Notes: generated by a model from the sequence alone, not told the origin. DNA of 27,138 nt from Deltaproteobacteria bacterium (GCA_016283195.1 JAEEML010000022.1:1-27138), one strand, 5' to 3'; positions 7,798 to 15,908 are shown, numbered from the stretch's first letter. Numbers and translations are program-made.

Positions 7798-8426
7798 TGG
7801 CGCACCACCACGATTACCTTTTCATAGCCCAGGCTTTTTAAGAGGCTTTCAAAAAAAAGCTGCGCATTGCGCCGTACCTCGCCGCCTACTTCGCCTAAAA
7901 TATTTTCTTTTAAAACAGCCTCATAAGCGGCAAAACGCACTTTTTCTTTAAGCTCATGGCCAACTTTTGAAGAAAGTAAAGAATTATAGCACATGGCTTT
8001 GGTTGAGAGATTCAGGCCATAGTCATGGTCGATGAGTTCCGGTGGCGGGAGAGATACTTCTATTTCCTTGTTATCTAAAGAAATTTTAATATCTTTGGGA
8101 CTTAGGCTCAGCATATTAAAGCCGTATTTAAGATTAACTTCCACCGGAATTACGCAAAAGCGGTCACCTAATTTCCAACTGGAGGGATTATTAAGTAAAA
8201 CCTGCTCACTTTCTTTGGAATCGTAAAGGCCCAGCTTGCGTACTGTAACTTCTGTGGTTACCAAATCGGCACTTTCCCGGAGTTTCGCTACTACCTGCGA
8301 CGGCTCCAAGGCTTTCTTTTTTAAGGCTTTTTGTTTGGCCATATAGCTATAGGTAAATGGGCCTAAGGCAAAGGTACCAACCAAAAGGCCGAGGATAAAA
8401 GAGATAATGGCCAAAATTTTTTTCAA
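7794..8426 (-). CDS. DUF4230 family membrane-anchored protein
   Basis: The 210-residue protein starts at a TTG, supported by a strong AAGGAG six bases upstream; there is no suitable ATG in frame. The N-terminus is one hydrophobic helix (about residues 4-27), then KQKALKKKAL, so the bulk is probably periplasmic with the helix as an uncleaved anchor. The DUF4230 features are the LVTTEVTVRKLGLYD strand region, the IKISLDNKEIEVSLPPPELI core and a helical C-terminus. Function is unknown. It overlaps the lipidated DUF4230 gene by four bases and lies 26 bases after the PKD lipoprotein gene. Confidence 0.72.
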   Translation of the reverse strand: MKKILAIISFILGLLVGTFALGPFTYSYMAKQKALKKKALEPSQVVAKLRESADLVTTEVTVRKLGLYDSKESEQVLLNNPSSWKLGDRFCVIPVEVNLKYGFNMLSLSPKDIKISLDNKEIEVSLPPPELIDHDYGLNLSTKAMCYNSLLSSKVGHELKEKVRFAAYEAVLKENILGEVGGEVRRNAQLFFESLLKSLGYEKVIVVVRQ

Positions 8427-8452
8427 GTGCCGCTCCTTGGGCGCAGTTTTTA

Positions 8453-8872
8453 TTAATCGCTACTGCCGTCGGCGCTGTTCTCAACAACTGTTACAGTTAC
8501 ATAATCCGGTTCGCTTTCGCGGTCTCCAGCTGTTACCACCAGAGAAAAGACATATTCACCGGCGCTGTGGACAGTAAAAAAAGGTTGCTCGGTTTCGGGA
8601 TTCCTAAGAGCCACGCCAAAATTGGTCTTTTCCGGCTTGCTCACTATATTCCACTTGTAAGCGAGCTCTTCACCCAGCGGATCGCGGCTGGCAGAGCCGT
8701 CAAGAGGTTGCGGCTGATTATAATCTTTGCAAAGAGCCGGGCAAACAAACTTAAGATCACTACCGGCATCGGCTATCGGCAAGAGCCTGGCTCCGTTGTC
8801 ATATTCTCCATAGCAAGAGGGAAAGAAAAGCGGTGCCAAAAAAATAGCAAATAATTTAGCCTGCTTATTCAT
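8453..8872 (-). CDS. Small PKD-like domain lipoprotein
   Basis: This 139-residue protein has a signal peptide with lipobox-like FFPSC (Cys20), so it is probably lipidated. The single domain resembles PKD/K319-type immunoglobulin-like folds: ADAGSD near the start, LDGSASRDPLGEELAYKWNI in the middle, and GEYVFSLVVTAGD followed by a VTVTVVE strand at the end. Two extra cysteines (CPALC) may form a disulfide. Such domains usually serve as binding or spacer modules on the cell surface; no enzymatic motif is visible. AGGAGG precedes the ATG. The gene lies 11 bases after lpxA and 26 before a DUF4230 gene, so it belongs to the same operon. Confidence 0.75.
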   Translation of the reverse strand: MNKQAKLFAIFLAPLFFPSCYGEYDNGARLLPIADAGSDLKFVCPALCKDYNQPQPLDGSASRDPLGEELAYKWNIVSKPEKTNFGVALRNPETEQPFFTVHSAGEYVFSLVVTAGDRESEPDYVTVTVVENSADGSSD

Positions 8873-8883
8873 GATTCCTCCTA

Positions 8884-9684
8884 TTACTCGCCGGCAAAAT
8901 TAAAGCGGTGAATTACCCCGCGGGCTGAGTGTTGATAAAATTCTCCGATGCGCCTTAAAAGGGGATTTTCGGCGCTGGCCAGCTCACGGCCGGCGGCCAT
9001 GGGGTGCTCGGCTTTACTGATAGCCACATAGGCAGATTCTATTAAATCAGCGTCTTCTTTGGTAAAACCGTTGCGCTCCATGCCAATGCGGTTGAGCTTG
9101 CAAATGGCTCTCGGGTAGCCGTCGATGATGACAAAAGGCGGCACATCAAGGTCGATTTTAGTATCGGCGGCAATGAGTGAATAAGCACCGATTTTGCTGA
9201 ATTGATGCACGCCGACAAAGGCCGAGACAAAGGCGCATTCGGCAACTTCCACATAGCCGCCAAGAGCTGAACCGTTAACTAAAAGCACTCTGTCGCCCAC
9301 TATGCAGTTGTGGGCCACATGGGCCTGGGCCATCATATAAACGCGGTTGCCCAGTTTGGTCACCGAATCCTCAGTGGTGCCCCGGTGCACGGTGGAGCCC
9401 TCGCGGAAGGTGCAATTATCACCTATTTCGGTGTAGCTCCGCTCGCCTTTATATTTAAAATCTTGAGCAATATCGCCAACTACGGCGTGTGGATGTACTA
9501 CACATTCTTTGCCCATGGTGGTGTAAGAACGCACGATGCCATGGGTGTGGATAATGGAATTATCACCTATTTTAACATGCTCTTCTATTACGGCAAAAGG
9601 GCCGACAGTTACTCCCACGCCGAGCTCTGCTTTGGGGTGGACATAGGCCAATGGATGAATTTCAACTTGCCCATTTTGTGTCAT
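8884..9684 (-). CDS. lpxA: UDP-N-acetylglucosamine acyltransferase LpxA
   Basis: LpxA adds a 3-hydroxyacyl chain from acyl carrier protein to UDP-GlcNAc, the first step of lipid A synthesis, in the cytoplasm. The 266 residues carry hexapeptide repeats of a left-handed beta-helix from about residue 8 to 190. The catalytic region AHVAHNCIVG has His122 and His125, matching the E. coli numbering, and VHQFSKIGAYS and DVPPFVIIDGYPR follow as expected. A helical C-terminus (NGFTKEDADLIESAY) completes it. A GGAGG site precedes the ATG. The usual partners lpxD, fabZ and lpxB are not here. Instead it lies between ftcD and a PKD lipoprotein gene. Together with OmpA and MlaE it supports an LPS-bearing outer membrane. 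Confidence 0.96.
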   Translation of the reverse strand: MTQNGQVEIHPLAYVHPKAELGVGVTVGPFAVIEEHVKIGDNSIIHTHGIVRSYTTMGKECVVHPHAVVGDIAQDFKYKGERSYTEIGDNCTFREGSTVHRGTTEDSVTKLGNRVYMMAQAHVAHNCIVGDRVLLVNGSALGGYVEVAECAFVSAFVGVHQFSKIGAYSLIAADTKIDLDVPPFVIIDGYPRAICKLNRIGMERNGFTKEDADLIESAYVAISKAEHPMAAGRELASAENPLLRRIGEFYQHSARGVIHRFNFAGE

Positions 9685-9725
9685 ATTTTATTTTCCTCCG
9701 CTCTATAAAGCGTCTCTTTTTCTAT

Positions 9726-10640
9726 TTAATCAAAATTAAGCACATTCTCAATTATCTTTTTCTGCTTATCAAAAGGCTTTAGCTCATTTAAGCCCAAAAG
9801 GGGGATCCACTCTGCTGGCAAAGCGGCCTGCGGAGCCAGGCCTATAAGCTCACTGCCCGTTACCTCGCTACCCAGTTTTTGAGCCTCTTCTTTTACCGAG
9901 AGAAAAGCCTCCAAGATAGAGGTCTTTGTAAAATCAGTAATATTCATGCTAACTTGCACTTTGTCGAAATCGGCAATATACCAGCCGATGGCCTTTACAT
10001 ATTTAAGCCGGCCCGGCCGTTTACCATCGCCGGAGCTTCTGATGCGGCGGGCAATTTCTTTAGCTATTTTTACCTCTTTGGTGGCGAGATTCACATTAAA
10101 AGCAATGAGCGGCAGGCGAGCTCCAAGTACCGTAGCCCCATAGCTTGGTAAAAAAGTGGCCGGGCCGTAATCGGGCTGCCACTCCGGGCGGGCCAATTTT
10201 TCCTTCAGGTGTGCATAGCCACCGCGGCGAATATTTTCCAACTGGCGACGCTCTGGTTTTTGGGCTGAATTTTCATAAAGGAAAACCGGCACTTTTAGCT
10301 CGCTCCCCAGGCGCTCTCCTAAAATGTGTGACCATTTTACGGCCTCAGCCATAGTAAGCCCTTTAAGCGGCACCAGCGGGCAGACATCCAGGGCGCCGAT
10401 AGCCGGGTGTACACCGGCATATTTGCACATATCTATTTGATTTTTGGCGACTTTTGCCATATCAAAAAGAGCCGTTAGCATAGCGTCTGGCGCACCGGCC
10501 AGAGTAATAACCGCCCGCCCAGCGCCGCTACTTACTTCGGCTGAGAGCACTTTTACTTCCTGGCCGGCAGCCTCTACTATAGCGGCCAGCACTTTTTCAT
10601 TTGCCGTGGAAAAATTGGGCACAGCCTCAAGAAAAGCCAT
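9726..10640 (-). CDS. ftcD: Glutamate formimidoyltransferase (stand-alone, no cyclodeaminase domain)
   Basis: This enzyme transfers the formimino group from N-formimino-L-glutamate to tetrahydrofolate, the last step of one histidine degradation route; some homologues also use N-formylglutamate. The 304 residues cover the N- and C-terminal transferase subdomains: the start (FLEAVPNFS), the catalytic region YAGVHPAIGALDVCPLVPL with His78, and the second-half motifs LPLIAFNVNL and VQVSMNITDF. The cyclodeaminase domain of the mammalian bifunctional protein is absent, as in many bacterial versions. No hut genes are adjacent. The ATG overlaps the stop of the upstream lipoprotein gene (TAATG), so translation is coupled. 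It could supply one-carbon units in an anaerobe. Confidence 0.94.
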   Translation of the reverse strand: MAFLEAVPNFSTANEKVLAAIVEAAGQEVKVLSAEVSSGAGRAVITLAGAPDAMLTALFDMAKVAKNQIDMCKYAGVHPAIGALDVCPLVPLKGLTMAEAVKWSHILGERLGSELKVPVFLYENSAQKPERRQLENIRRGGYAHLKEKLARPEWQPDYGPATFLPSYGATVLGARLPLIAFNVNLATKEVKIAKEIARRIRSSGDGKRPGRLKYVKAIGWYIADFDKVQVSMNITDFTKTSILEAFLSVKEEAQKLGSEVTGSELIGLAPQAALPAEWIPLLGLNELKPFDKQKKIIENVLNFD

Positions 10641-11740
10641 TATTTAAGCTCGATTATTTCAAAGAGTGACTGATTTAAAGTACGCGGCCATTTATCGCCT
10701 AGGTCGCGGTCGTCGTCGTGCACAATAATAAGTTTATTGCCGGGCAGGATAGCTACGCCCTCTGATTTGTGTGTAAATTTGAGGTTTTCCAGTCCTTTGT
10801 TTTGCAAAACGGCGCCATCTTTTAAGTCTTTATAAGGAAGCCAAAAGAGCATTCCGCCCAGTTTACTCTCGGTATCGCTCCAGGGGCAGGGTGCTTTTTC
10901 GCCCTCAAAACTGGTGAGCACATAGAGAATATTATGCTCTGCGTCAAAAGCCAGGTCGGAGAGAGCAGGCAGAGCGCTTACCCCGGCCAGCGGCGGCAGG
11001 GCCAAATCGGCCACTTTGCTTATCTGGCCGCTTACGGTGAAGTGGCCGTCTTTTATGGCATAATCCATAGCCAAAATAGTGCGCGTATATTCAAAATCTT
11101 CCCAAGTCGCGCCTTGCTCGCGCACACCAAAAAGTATTTTATTATCACTGGTTAGCGTCATGCCTTCCACTTTGAAATAGGGCGGGCCTTTGGGCCATTT
11201 TTCGCTCTTTAAAGCCTCGCGCATGGCCCCATTCAGCATAATGGAGCTCTCTTCGCCGTCCACCAGTTTGGGAGCCAAAAGCTCAGCTGCTTCCGGTTTA
11301 CCGGCCGGCCAGGCGATGAGCATACTGTGGCGATTATTCCAGGCTTTTTCCGGCTCATAGTAGCTGAAAGCGCTGCTTACCACTATCCAAGCACCGTCGG
11401 TAGAGCGGCTTAAAGCCTCTATTTTGCGAATGCGCGCAAAGAGCGGGTGCGAAAGAGAGCCTTTTAATTCCCCGGCTTCATTCATCACCAAAAGGGAGCT
11501 ATTAGCTTCCGGCATATCTTTGTCGCTGCCCATGATAATGGAGCTGCCATCGGCAACAACGGCCGAGACTTCACAGCTGGCCGGCTTTTCTTTTTGGCTG
11601 TGACTTATATCAAAGCAGGTGAGTGCTCCTTGAGTACTGGCCCCGGCTTTGGGTGCATATTTGGGGCCGCAAGCCGAAAAGGTGATAAGAGCGGCGGTTA
11701 GTAAGAGTTTGTTGGTCACTTTCAGGATCTTTTTTTGCAT
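10640..11740 (-). CDS. Lipoprotein with phytase/esterase-like beta-propeller
   Basis: The 366-residue protein begins with a signal peptide and lipobox (FSAC, Cys24). AAGGAG lies seven bases before the ATG. The body is rich in short strands with turn motifs. It resembles the phytase-like esterase/DUF3616 type of beta-propeller: FKVEGMTLTSDNKILFGVRE in the middle, ALSDLAFDAEHNILYVLTSF later, and SEGVAILPGNKLIIVHDDDR at the end. In that family acidic residues at these places may bind calcium. The substrate is unknown. It is first in the long minus-strand operon and translationally coupled to ftcD. The family assignment is by pattern and is moderate. Confidence 0.65.
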   Translation of the reverse strand: MQKKILKVTNKLLLTAALITFSACGPKYAPKAGASTQGALTCFDISHSQKEKPASCEVSAVVADGSSIIMGSDKDMPEANSSLLVMNEAGELKGSLSHPLFARIRKIEALSRSTDGAWIVVSSAFSYYEPEKAWNNRHSMLIAWPAGKPEAAELLAPKLVDGEESSIMLNGAMREALKSEKWPKGPPYFKVEGMTLTSDNKILFGVREQGATWEDFEYTRTILAMDYAIKDGHFTVSGQISKVADLALPPLAGVSALPALSDLAFDAEHNILYVLTSFEGEKAPCPWSDTESKLGGMLFWLPYKDLKDGAVLQNKGLENLKFTHKSEGVAILPGNKLIIVHDDDRDLGDKWPRTLNQSLFEIIELK

Positions 11741-11767
11741 AAAATTTCTCCTTTTAAGTCCAAGTAA

Positions 11768-11802
11768 TTGAACTTTCTAAAAAGACAATATACTCTAGTA
11801 TA
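11768..11802 (+). promoter_or_regulatory. Candidate promoter with overlapping inverted repeat
   Basis: TTGAAC (11768-11773) and TATACT (11789-11794) are spaced by 15 bases, short but possible, about 25 bases before the HhH beta-barrel gene. The -10 lies within the inverted repeat TATACT-CT-AGTATA (11789-11802). The repeat could be an operator acting on both divergent genes, since the region between the two start codons is only 80 bases. Confidence 0.4.
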
Positions 11803-11820
11803 ACGAAAGGGGATACCACA

Positions 11821-14178
11821 ATGATGTTTTCTCCCTGTTTCCGAACAAAATATTTTAAATCATTAATAATTATCGGCGCTTTCCTTGCCTGGCCCGGGAG
11901 GGCCGGAGCTTTTGAATACGAATTTGAAGTGCCCATTCAGGACGAAGAAGACATAAACGATGCCTATACCCTGGGCCTTATTGAAGACGAAGAGACAGTT
12001 AATAATCTCATAAATATGCTCCGCGACGGCCTGGATGTTAATCGCGCTCGTTATAACGACTTTTTGCAACTGCCTGGTATAACGGCGCGCATGGCTGATG
12101 CCATTTTAAATAAAAGAAAAGAGCTCGGGCGTTTTAGCTCTATGGCCGATTTACAGCAAATAGAAGAAGTGCCCGGCGAAATTTGGGAAGAGATAATCCC
12201 CTTCTTAAAATTGCCTGATGGCCAAAAAAAATTGGACAAAGTGCCGGTTACCGGCAGTGCCCGCCTTGGCTATATTCAATATAAAGGATCCGGCCGCGAA
12301 GAACCTTTAAATGAAAAAGACCATTTACCAGGTTTATATTTAAAAGGTGAATCTACTGTTCAAATTAAAGATTACAAAATAAGCATCGGTACTTTAATGA
12401 CCGTGCGCGAATTAAATAAAAATTTCTTTTTTAATAAAGATAACAACTACTTAATGGTGAAAAATCCCAATGCCATGGCCTACTCTTTTGATGGTATGTA
12501 CGGCATGGTGGAAGGCCCTTGGTTTAAAACTATTTTAGGTTCATATAACATTGGTTTCGGTGAAAAACTCACCTTTGATTCCACCGGCAAAGCGCGCCCC
12601 AACGGCATTGCCACTCCGCTGCATTATTATGAAAACAATAACAGCGGTACAGTGCGTCCGGAAAAGTCTCTTTTAGGTATTGCGGCTACTTTTGACAATT
12701 TGCGTTTGCCTAAGGGCTGGATGACCGCCTCGGTATTTCTCTCATACAAAAAAGAAGATATTTATCAATACGATTTTTGGTATGGCGCAGATGATGAAGG
12801 CGAACTTATTGCTTGCAATACTAATTCAGATTGCAATAGCGGCGATCCGCTCAAAACTTATACTTGCGGTAGTGATGGTTTTTGCCATAGCAGCCGTATT
12901 TATAGCCGTTATGAAACCAAAGAGGGCACGCTTACCTTTTCGCATCAATATGCCACCATGTACCGCTTTTATCAGGAGCGCCTCTTTGGTGGCCAGGTGG
13001 CTTATAACCTAAATGATCGCACCCATTTCGGTGTTCTTGGCTATGCTTCCCAATGGCTCTTTAGTGATGAAATTCCCGGGGCTATGTTTTCGCTTACTTC
13101 CTCTTATCCGGGGCGCGCTTCTATTTATGCTTTTGGCGCTTATGGAGCTATCGGCATAGGGGTGGTGGATATGGGCTTTGAAGCCTCAATTCAAGATAAT
13201 AAAGGTGTAGGTGCCGTTTATCGCTTGGAGGCCTCACCGCTAAAAGAGCTTGATATTACATGGAAAATGCGCTTTTACAATGCCCTTTACGATAATCCAT
13301 ATTGTAGAGGCCAGGCGGCTGCCGATGAGATTTTAGGTAAAAGAAATAGAAACGAATTCGGTAATCGCTATGTGGTTACTTATCGGCCGATAAAATATCT
13401 GCGCCTTACTACCGATTTTGATATTTGGAGCCACCCTTTTACCGAGGTAAAGCTGGATAACGGCAAAATTTATCAAATGGCTAATGAGCCCTGGATTACC
13501 GATATAGCTCTTACCCAGCGCTTTGTTATTCATCCGGCACCGCGCAATACCATCACTTTATGGGCTTCTTATAAAAACAAAGATATTAGTGTTAATGGTT
13601 ATTCTTATCTCAATGATAATGGTGAGGAAAAGGGCAATGCCTATGCCGCAAGAGCCAATTTATCCGGTTTATATGTGGAAGGGCGCGGTGAGCAGGTGCA
13701 GGCGGCCATTCAAGGGCAGACTAATGCTTATAAACCGCTCAATATCACTCTTGCGCTTATAAATAACTTTGAAGGCGTTACTAAATATACCGATAGATTT
13801 GATTATACTTTAAAACTCTGGCTGCTTCTTAGCTATAAGCCTTGGAAATATACTAATATTTCTACTAAGTTAAAGTATTGGTATCACAACAATCCGGAAT
13901 ACGATATTGGCACTTATTATTCTGACCGAGGCGAGCCAACCGTTGATTGGTATATTTTTGTTACCCAGCAATTTCCCATGGGCTTTTCGCTTAAAGTCCA
14001 TTATGGGCTCACCAAGTATATTGATAACCGCAAAGATAATGACACAGGTCGCTTTCTGCGCTACGATATGTACCACGTTATTAAAGCTTATATCGAATGG
14101 AATTACGAATCCATGCTAGCCAACAAAACATTTGCTTCCATGAAAGAGAGCGGGAGCAAAAAATCTAAGAAAAAATAA
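11821..14178 (+). CDS. Outer-membrane beta-barrel protein with N-terminal helix-hairpin-helix domain
   Basis: The 785-residue protein has a signal peptide (cleavage near GRAGA, residue 30) and an acidic segment. A ComEA-type helix-hairpin-helix lies at about residues 83-130 (LQLPGITARMADAILNKRKE, then FSSMADLQQIEEVPGEIWEE). From about 140 to the end there are many alternating aromatic strands (YVVTYRPIKYLRLTTDFDIW and similar) typical of a large outer-membrane barrel. A Cys-rich loop with Cys332, 338, 349 and 355 interrupts the barrel. The last residues are polar and basic (KKSKKK), not the usual aromatic end. HhH domains bind DNA non-specifically or proteins. A barrel with a periplasmic HhH could take part in DNA handling at the surface, but no function is known. 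Tandem ATGs begin the gene after AAAGGGGA. Confidence 0.72.
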   Translation: MMFSPCFRTKYFKSLIIIGAFLAWPGRAGAFEYEFEVPIQDEEDINDAYTLGLIEDEETVNNLINMLRDGLDVNRARYNDFLQLPGITARMADAILNKRKELGRFSSMADLQQIEEVPGEIWEEIIPFLKLPDGQKKLDKVPVTGSARLGYIQYKGSGREEPLNEKDHLPGLYLKGESTVQIKDYKISIGTLMTVRELNKNFFFNKDNNYLMVKNPNAMAYSFDGMYGMVEGPWFKTILGSYNIGFGEKLTFDSTGKARPNGIATPLHYYENNNSGTVRPEKSLLGIAATFDNLRLPKGWMTASVFLSYKKEDIYQYDFWYGADDEGELIACNTNSDCNSGDPLKTYTCGSDGFCHSSRIYSRYETKEGTLTFSHQYATMYRFYQERLFGGQVAYNLNDRTHFGVLGYASQWLFSDEIPGAMFSLTSSYPGRASIYAFGAYGAIGIGVVDMGFEASIQDNKGVGAVYRLEASPLKELDITWKMRFYNALYDNPYCRGQAAADEILGKRNRNEFGNRYVVTYRPIKYLRLTTDFDIWSHPFTEVKLDNGKIYQMANEPWITDIALTQRFVIHPAPRNTITLWASYKNKDISVNGYSYLNDNGEEKGNAYAARANLSGLYVEGRGEQVQAAIQGQTNAYKPLNITLALINNFEGVTKYTDRFDYTLKLWLLLSYKPWKYTNISTKLKYWYHNNPEYDIGTYYSDRGEPTVDWYIFVTQQFPMGFSLKVHYGLTKYIDNRKDNDTGRFLRYDMYHVIKAYIEWNYESMLANKTFASMKESGSKKSKKK

Positions 14179-14193
14179 TTTAAGTGAAGATAA

Positions 14194-15615
14194 TTAAGGC
14201 ATTTTTTCGCCGAACCAGGTTTGCCAAAGCGCGGCCGGAGTTTCGTTATACTGATCGGCATTGCGGGCTGATTTCAGCCAGCGCTTAGCTTCTTTGGCAT
14301 TACCCATATCATGATAACATTTGGCAATATTTATCACGACATCGGCCAGCATTGAGCGATAAGAGCCGTCGATATGTTTTGGAGTCTCTTTGATGACTTT
14401 TTTGAAGAAGTCGATAGCTTCTTCATATTTTTTCTGACTGTAGAGTTCCAGCGCTCTGAAATAGTGACGGCGCGCTTCTACCCAAGGTTGGCATTTGGGA
14501 CAGGTGCCGGGATTATTTTTCAAAAGATTATAGCCAGTTATGTAATCTGTTTCGGCTTTTGTTGTCATTAGGCAGGTGTCGGGGTGGTCGTAAAAATCGG
14601 GCAACTTAAAAATGGCGTGACCCAGTTCATGGGCCAGAATAAACATGCCAGTGATTTTCTGTTTTTCCTCGTGACTGATATTGCCGGCCGGGTCTTCGTC
14701 GAAAAAGGGCAATTTATTTTCAATGCCGAAAGTAGAAGCAAAAAGAGCTCTTTGCGGCATAATTTTGCGGGAAGGGCTTTTGAGGGAAGCGCCGCCGACT
14801 TTACATTTTTGGAAGATGGAGTGGGGGTAAGGCTCGGTTATAAGATCGTAAAGGACAAATTCATTCGTTAAAACAATATCGTAAGCGGTTTGCCCCTGCA
14901 TAGCGCAAATCCAGTTGACATAAGAGCGGTAGGGCGCTTTTTGCGGGCTCAAAAGGCTATTGCCGTTTGGCAGATTTATGCTCTTTATTTTATTAACTTT
15001 TTCTTTATAGACTGTGATGATGTCATCTATGAGATCTTCATGCTTTTTATAAGCGGCGGCTTTTTCTTTAGAGAAAAATTCCTTTAGTTCGTCTAATTCC
15101 CAGCGCTTTAAAAAAGTGAGAATATCATTTCTAAAAGGAGTAAAATCCGGCTCCTTATCGAGACTATAGCGTTTGTCTTCCAGATTTTTGCGGCAAGATT
15201 CGGCATTTTTCAGACTGCTATCAATAAATTCTTCCACAGTCATAGTTTTTTTTATCTCGAAGGAGATATTGTTATAGGCCAGTTTTTCGGCCATGGTTTT
15301 TTGCGCTGTGGAGAGAATGAGGTTGATATCGCTCGGCGTCATGGGGGAGAGTTCTCCATCAACGACAATAGCCACACTGAGTTTAACCGCAGGCATTTCG
15401 ACTTCGAGCGCTTCGATTGGTGCTTTCCTGGCCACCTCGGCCGTTTGGCTTGGCGGCGGCGGAGTGGGTTCCGGTGTTTTTTCTTCGGCTACCGGCGGTG
15501 TATTCGGCTTAGCTTCCGCGCTTTGGGCGGCCGGTGCCGGGGCACTGTTACCGGCCGAGAGGGGCTGACACATAGTGGTTAAAAGCATTATAAGCGGTAC
15601 AAGATATTTTTTCAT
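14194..15615 (-). CDS. Secreted metzincin-like (archaemetzincin-like) zinc protease with TPRs
   Basis: The 473-residue protein is started at the ATG reading MKKYLVPL, with GAGG nine bases upstream; a TTG and an ATG just upstream fit the ribosome site less well. A signal peptide (cleavage near PLSA) is followed by a Pro/Ala/Glu-rich linker to about residue 65. The catalytic motif is HELGH (329-333), then LPDFYDH with Asp340 and His344, and CLM with the Met-turn at 350. A CPKC pair sits at 372-375. This order resembles archaemetzincins, but the HExxHxxGxxH spacing is altered by one residue and the Gly is missing. TPR repeats occupy about 380-460 (ALELYSQKKYEEAIDFFKKV). It is probably a periplasmic or secreted peptidase; activity is uncertain. 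It converges on the HhH barrel gene with a 15-base gap. Confidence 0.72.
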   Translation of the reverse strand: MKKYLVPLIMLLTTMCQPLSAGNSAPAPAAQSAEAKPNTPPVAEEKTPEPTPPPPSQTAEVARKAPIEALEVEMPAVKLSVAIVVDGELSPMTPSDINLILSTAQKTMAEKLAYNNISFEIKKTMTVEEFIDSSLKNAESCRKNLEDKRYSLDKEPDFTPFRNDILTFLKRWELDELKEFFSKEKAAAYKKHEDLIDDIITVYKEKVNKIKSINLPNGNSLLSPQKAPYRSYVNWICAMQGQTAYDIVLTNEFVLYDLITEPYPHSIFQKCKVGGASLKSPSRKIMPQRALFASTFGIENKLPFFDEDPAGNISHEEKQKITGMFILAHELGHAIFKLPDFYDHPDTCLMTTKAETDYITGYNLLKNNPGTCPKCQPWVEARRHYFRALELYSQKKYEEAIDFFKKVIKETPKHIDGSYRSMLADVVINIAKCYHDMGNAKEAKRWLKSARNADQYNETPAALWQTWFGEKMP

Positions 15616-15689
15616 CCTGAGCATCCTCAAAAAAAAGGCGGAGATATTCTAAACTAATTTGCCGCTAACTTGCCAGAAATAAGTGTATC

Positions 15690-15775
15690 AAGTGTGTCAC
15701 CTGACACACTTTTGACACACTTTTGGCACACCTGACACACTTTTGGCACACCTGACACACTTTGAGACACTTTTG
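15690..15775. repeat. Dyad and 20-bp direct repeats: candidate enhancer for the sigma-54 promoter
   Basis: A perfect dyad AAGTGTGTCA-CC-TGACACACTT lies at 15690-15711. The half-site TGACACACTTTTG then recurs at 15702, 15713 and 15733, and in degenerate form at 15753. The unit TGACACACTTTTGGCACACC is exactly tandem at 15713-15732 and 15733-15752. Spacings of 11, 20 and 20 bp place copies near the same face of the helix. The array ends about 65 bp before the -24 element, in the range typical of binding sites for NtrC-type activators. It is followed by an AT-rich stretch (15776-15839) that could bend. It also lies upstream of the divergent protease gene. Confidence 0.7.
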
Positions 15776-15839
15776 AAAAATAATGTCAAAAAAACATAAA
15801 TGCTTAATGTTTTCAATGTGATATCTTTGGAAATCAAAG

Positions 15840-15857
15840 TTGGCACGCTTTTTGCAA
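15840..15857 (+). promoter_or_regulatory. Sigma-54 (RpoN) -24/-12 promoter
   Basis: The sequence TTGGCACGCTTTTTGCAA matches the consensus TTGGCACG-N4-TTGCA. The invariant GG (15842-15843) and GC (15854-15855) are separated by exactly ten bases. The predicted start is near 15867, giving a leader of about 42 bases before the ATG at 15909. A TTG at 15840 in the frame of the next gene lies inside the promoter and so cannot be its start. Confidence 0.85.
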
Positions 15858-15908
15858 ACTGGAAATAGCGAACAGCAAACCGCCAGGAAGGCGGAAAGGA
15901 GCAAAACC

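Noticed and set aside
9310-9708. Plus-strand frame of 132 codons opposite lpxA
   Set aside because: It is a shadow of the hexapeptide-repeat gene, with no ribosome site or domain.
15293-15582. Two overlapping plus-strand frames opposite the protease N-terminus
   Set aside because: They mirror the low-complexity Pro/Ala linker of the real gene, and have no ribosome site or recognisable domain.
15721-15760. TGGCAC within the repeats as extra sigma-54 promoters
   Set aside because: No GC at the required ten-base distance from the GG, so these copies lack a -12 element.
15690-15775. Repeat array considered as a CRISPR or as replication iterons
   Set aside because: Units are directly adjacent with no unique spacers, no cas or rep gene is nearby, and the position upstream of a sigma-54 promoter explains it better.
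15840-15908. N-terminal extension of the 72-aa protein from a TTG at 15840
   Set aside because: That TTG is part of the -24 element; the ATG at 15909 has a good ribosome site.
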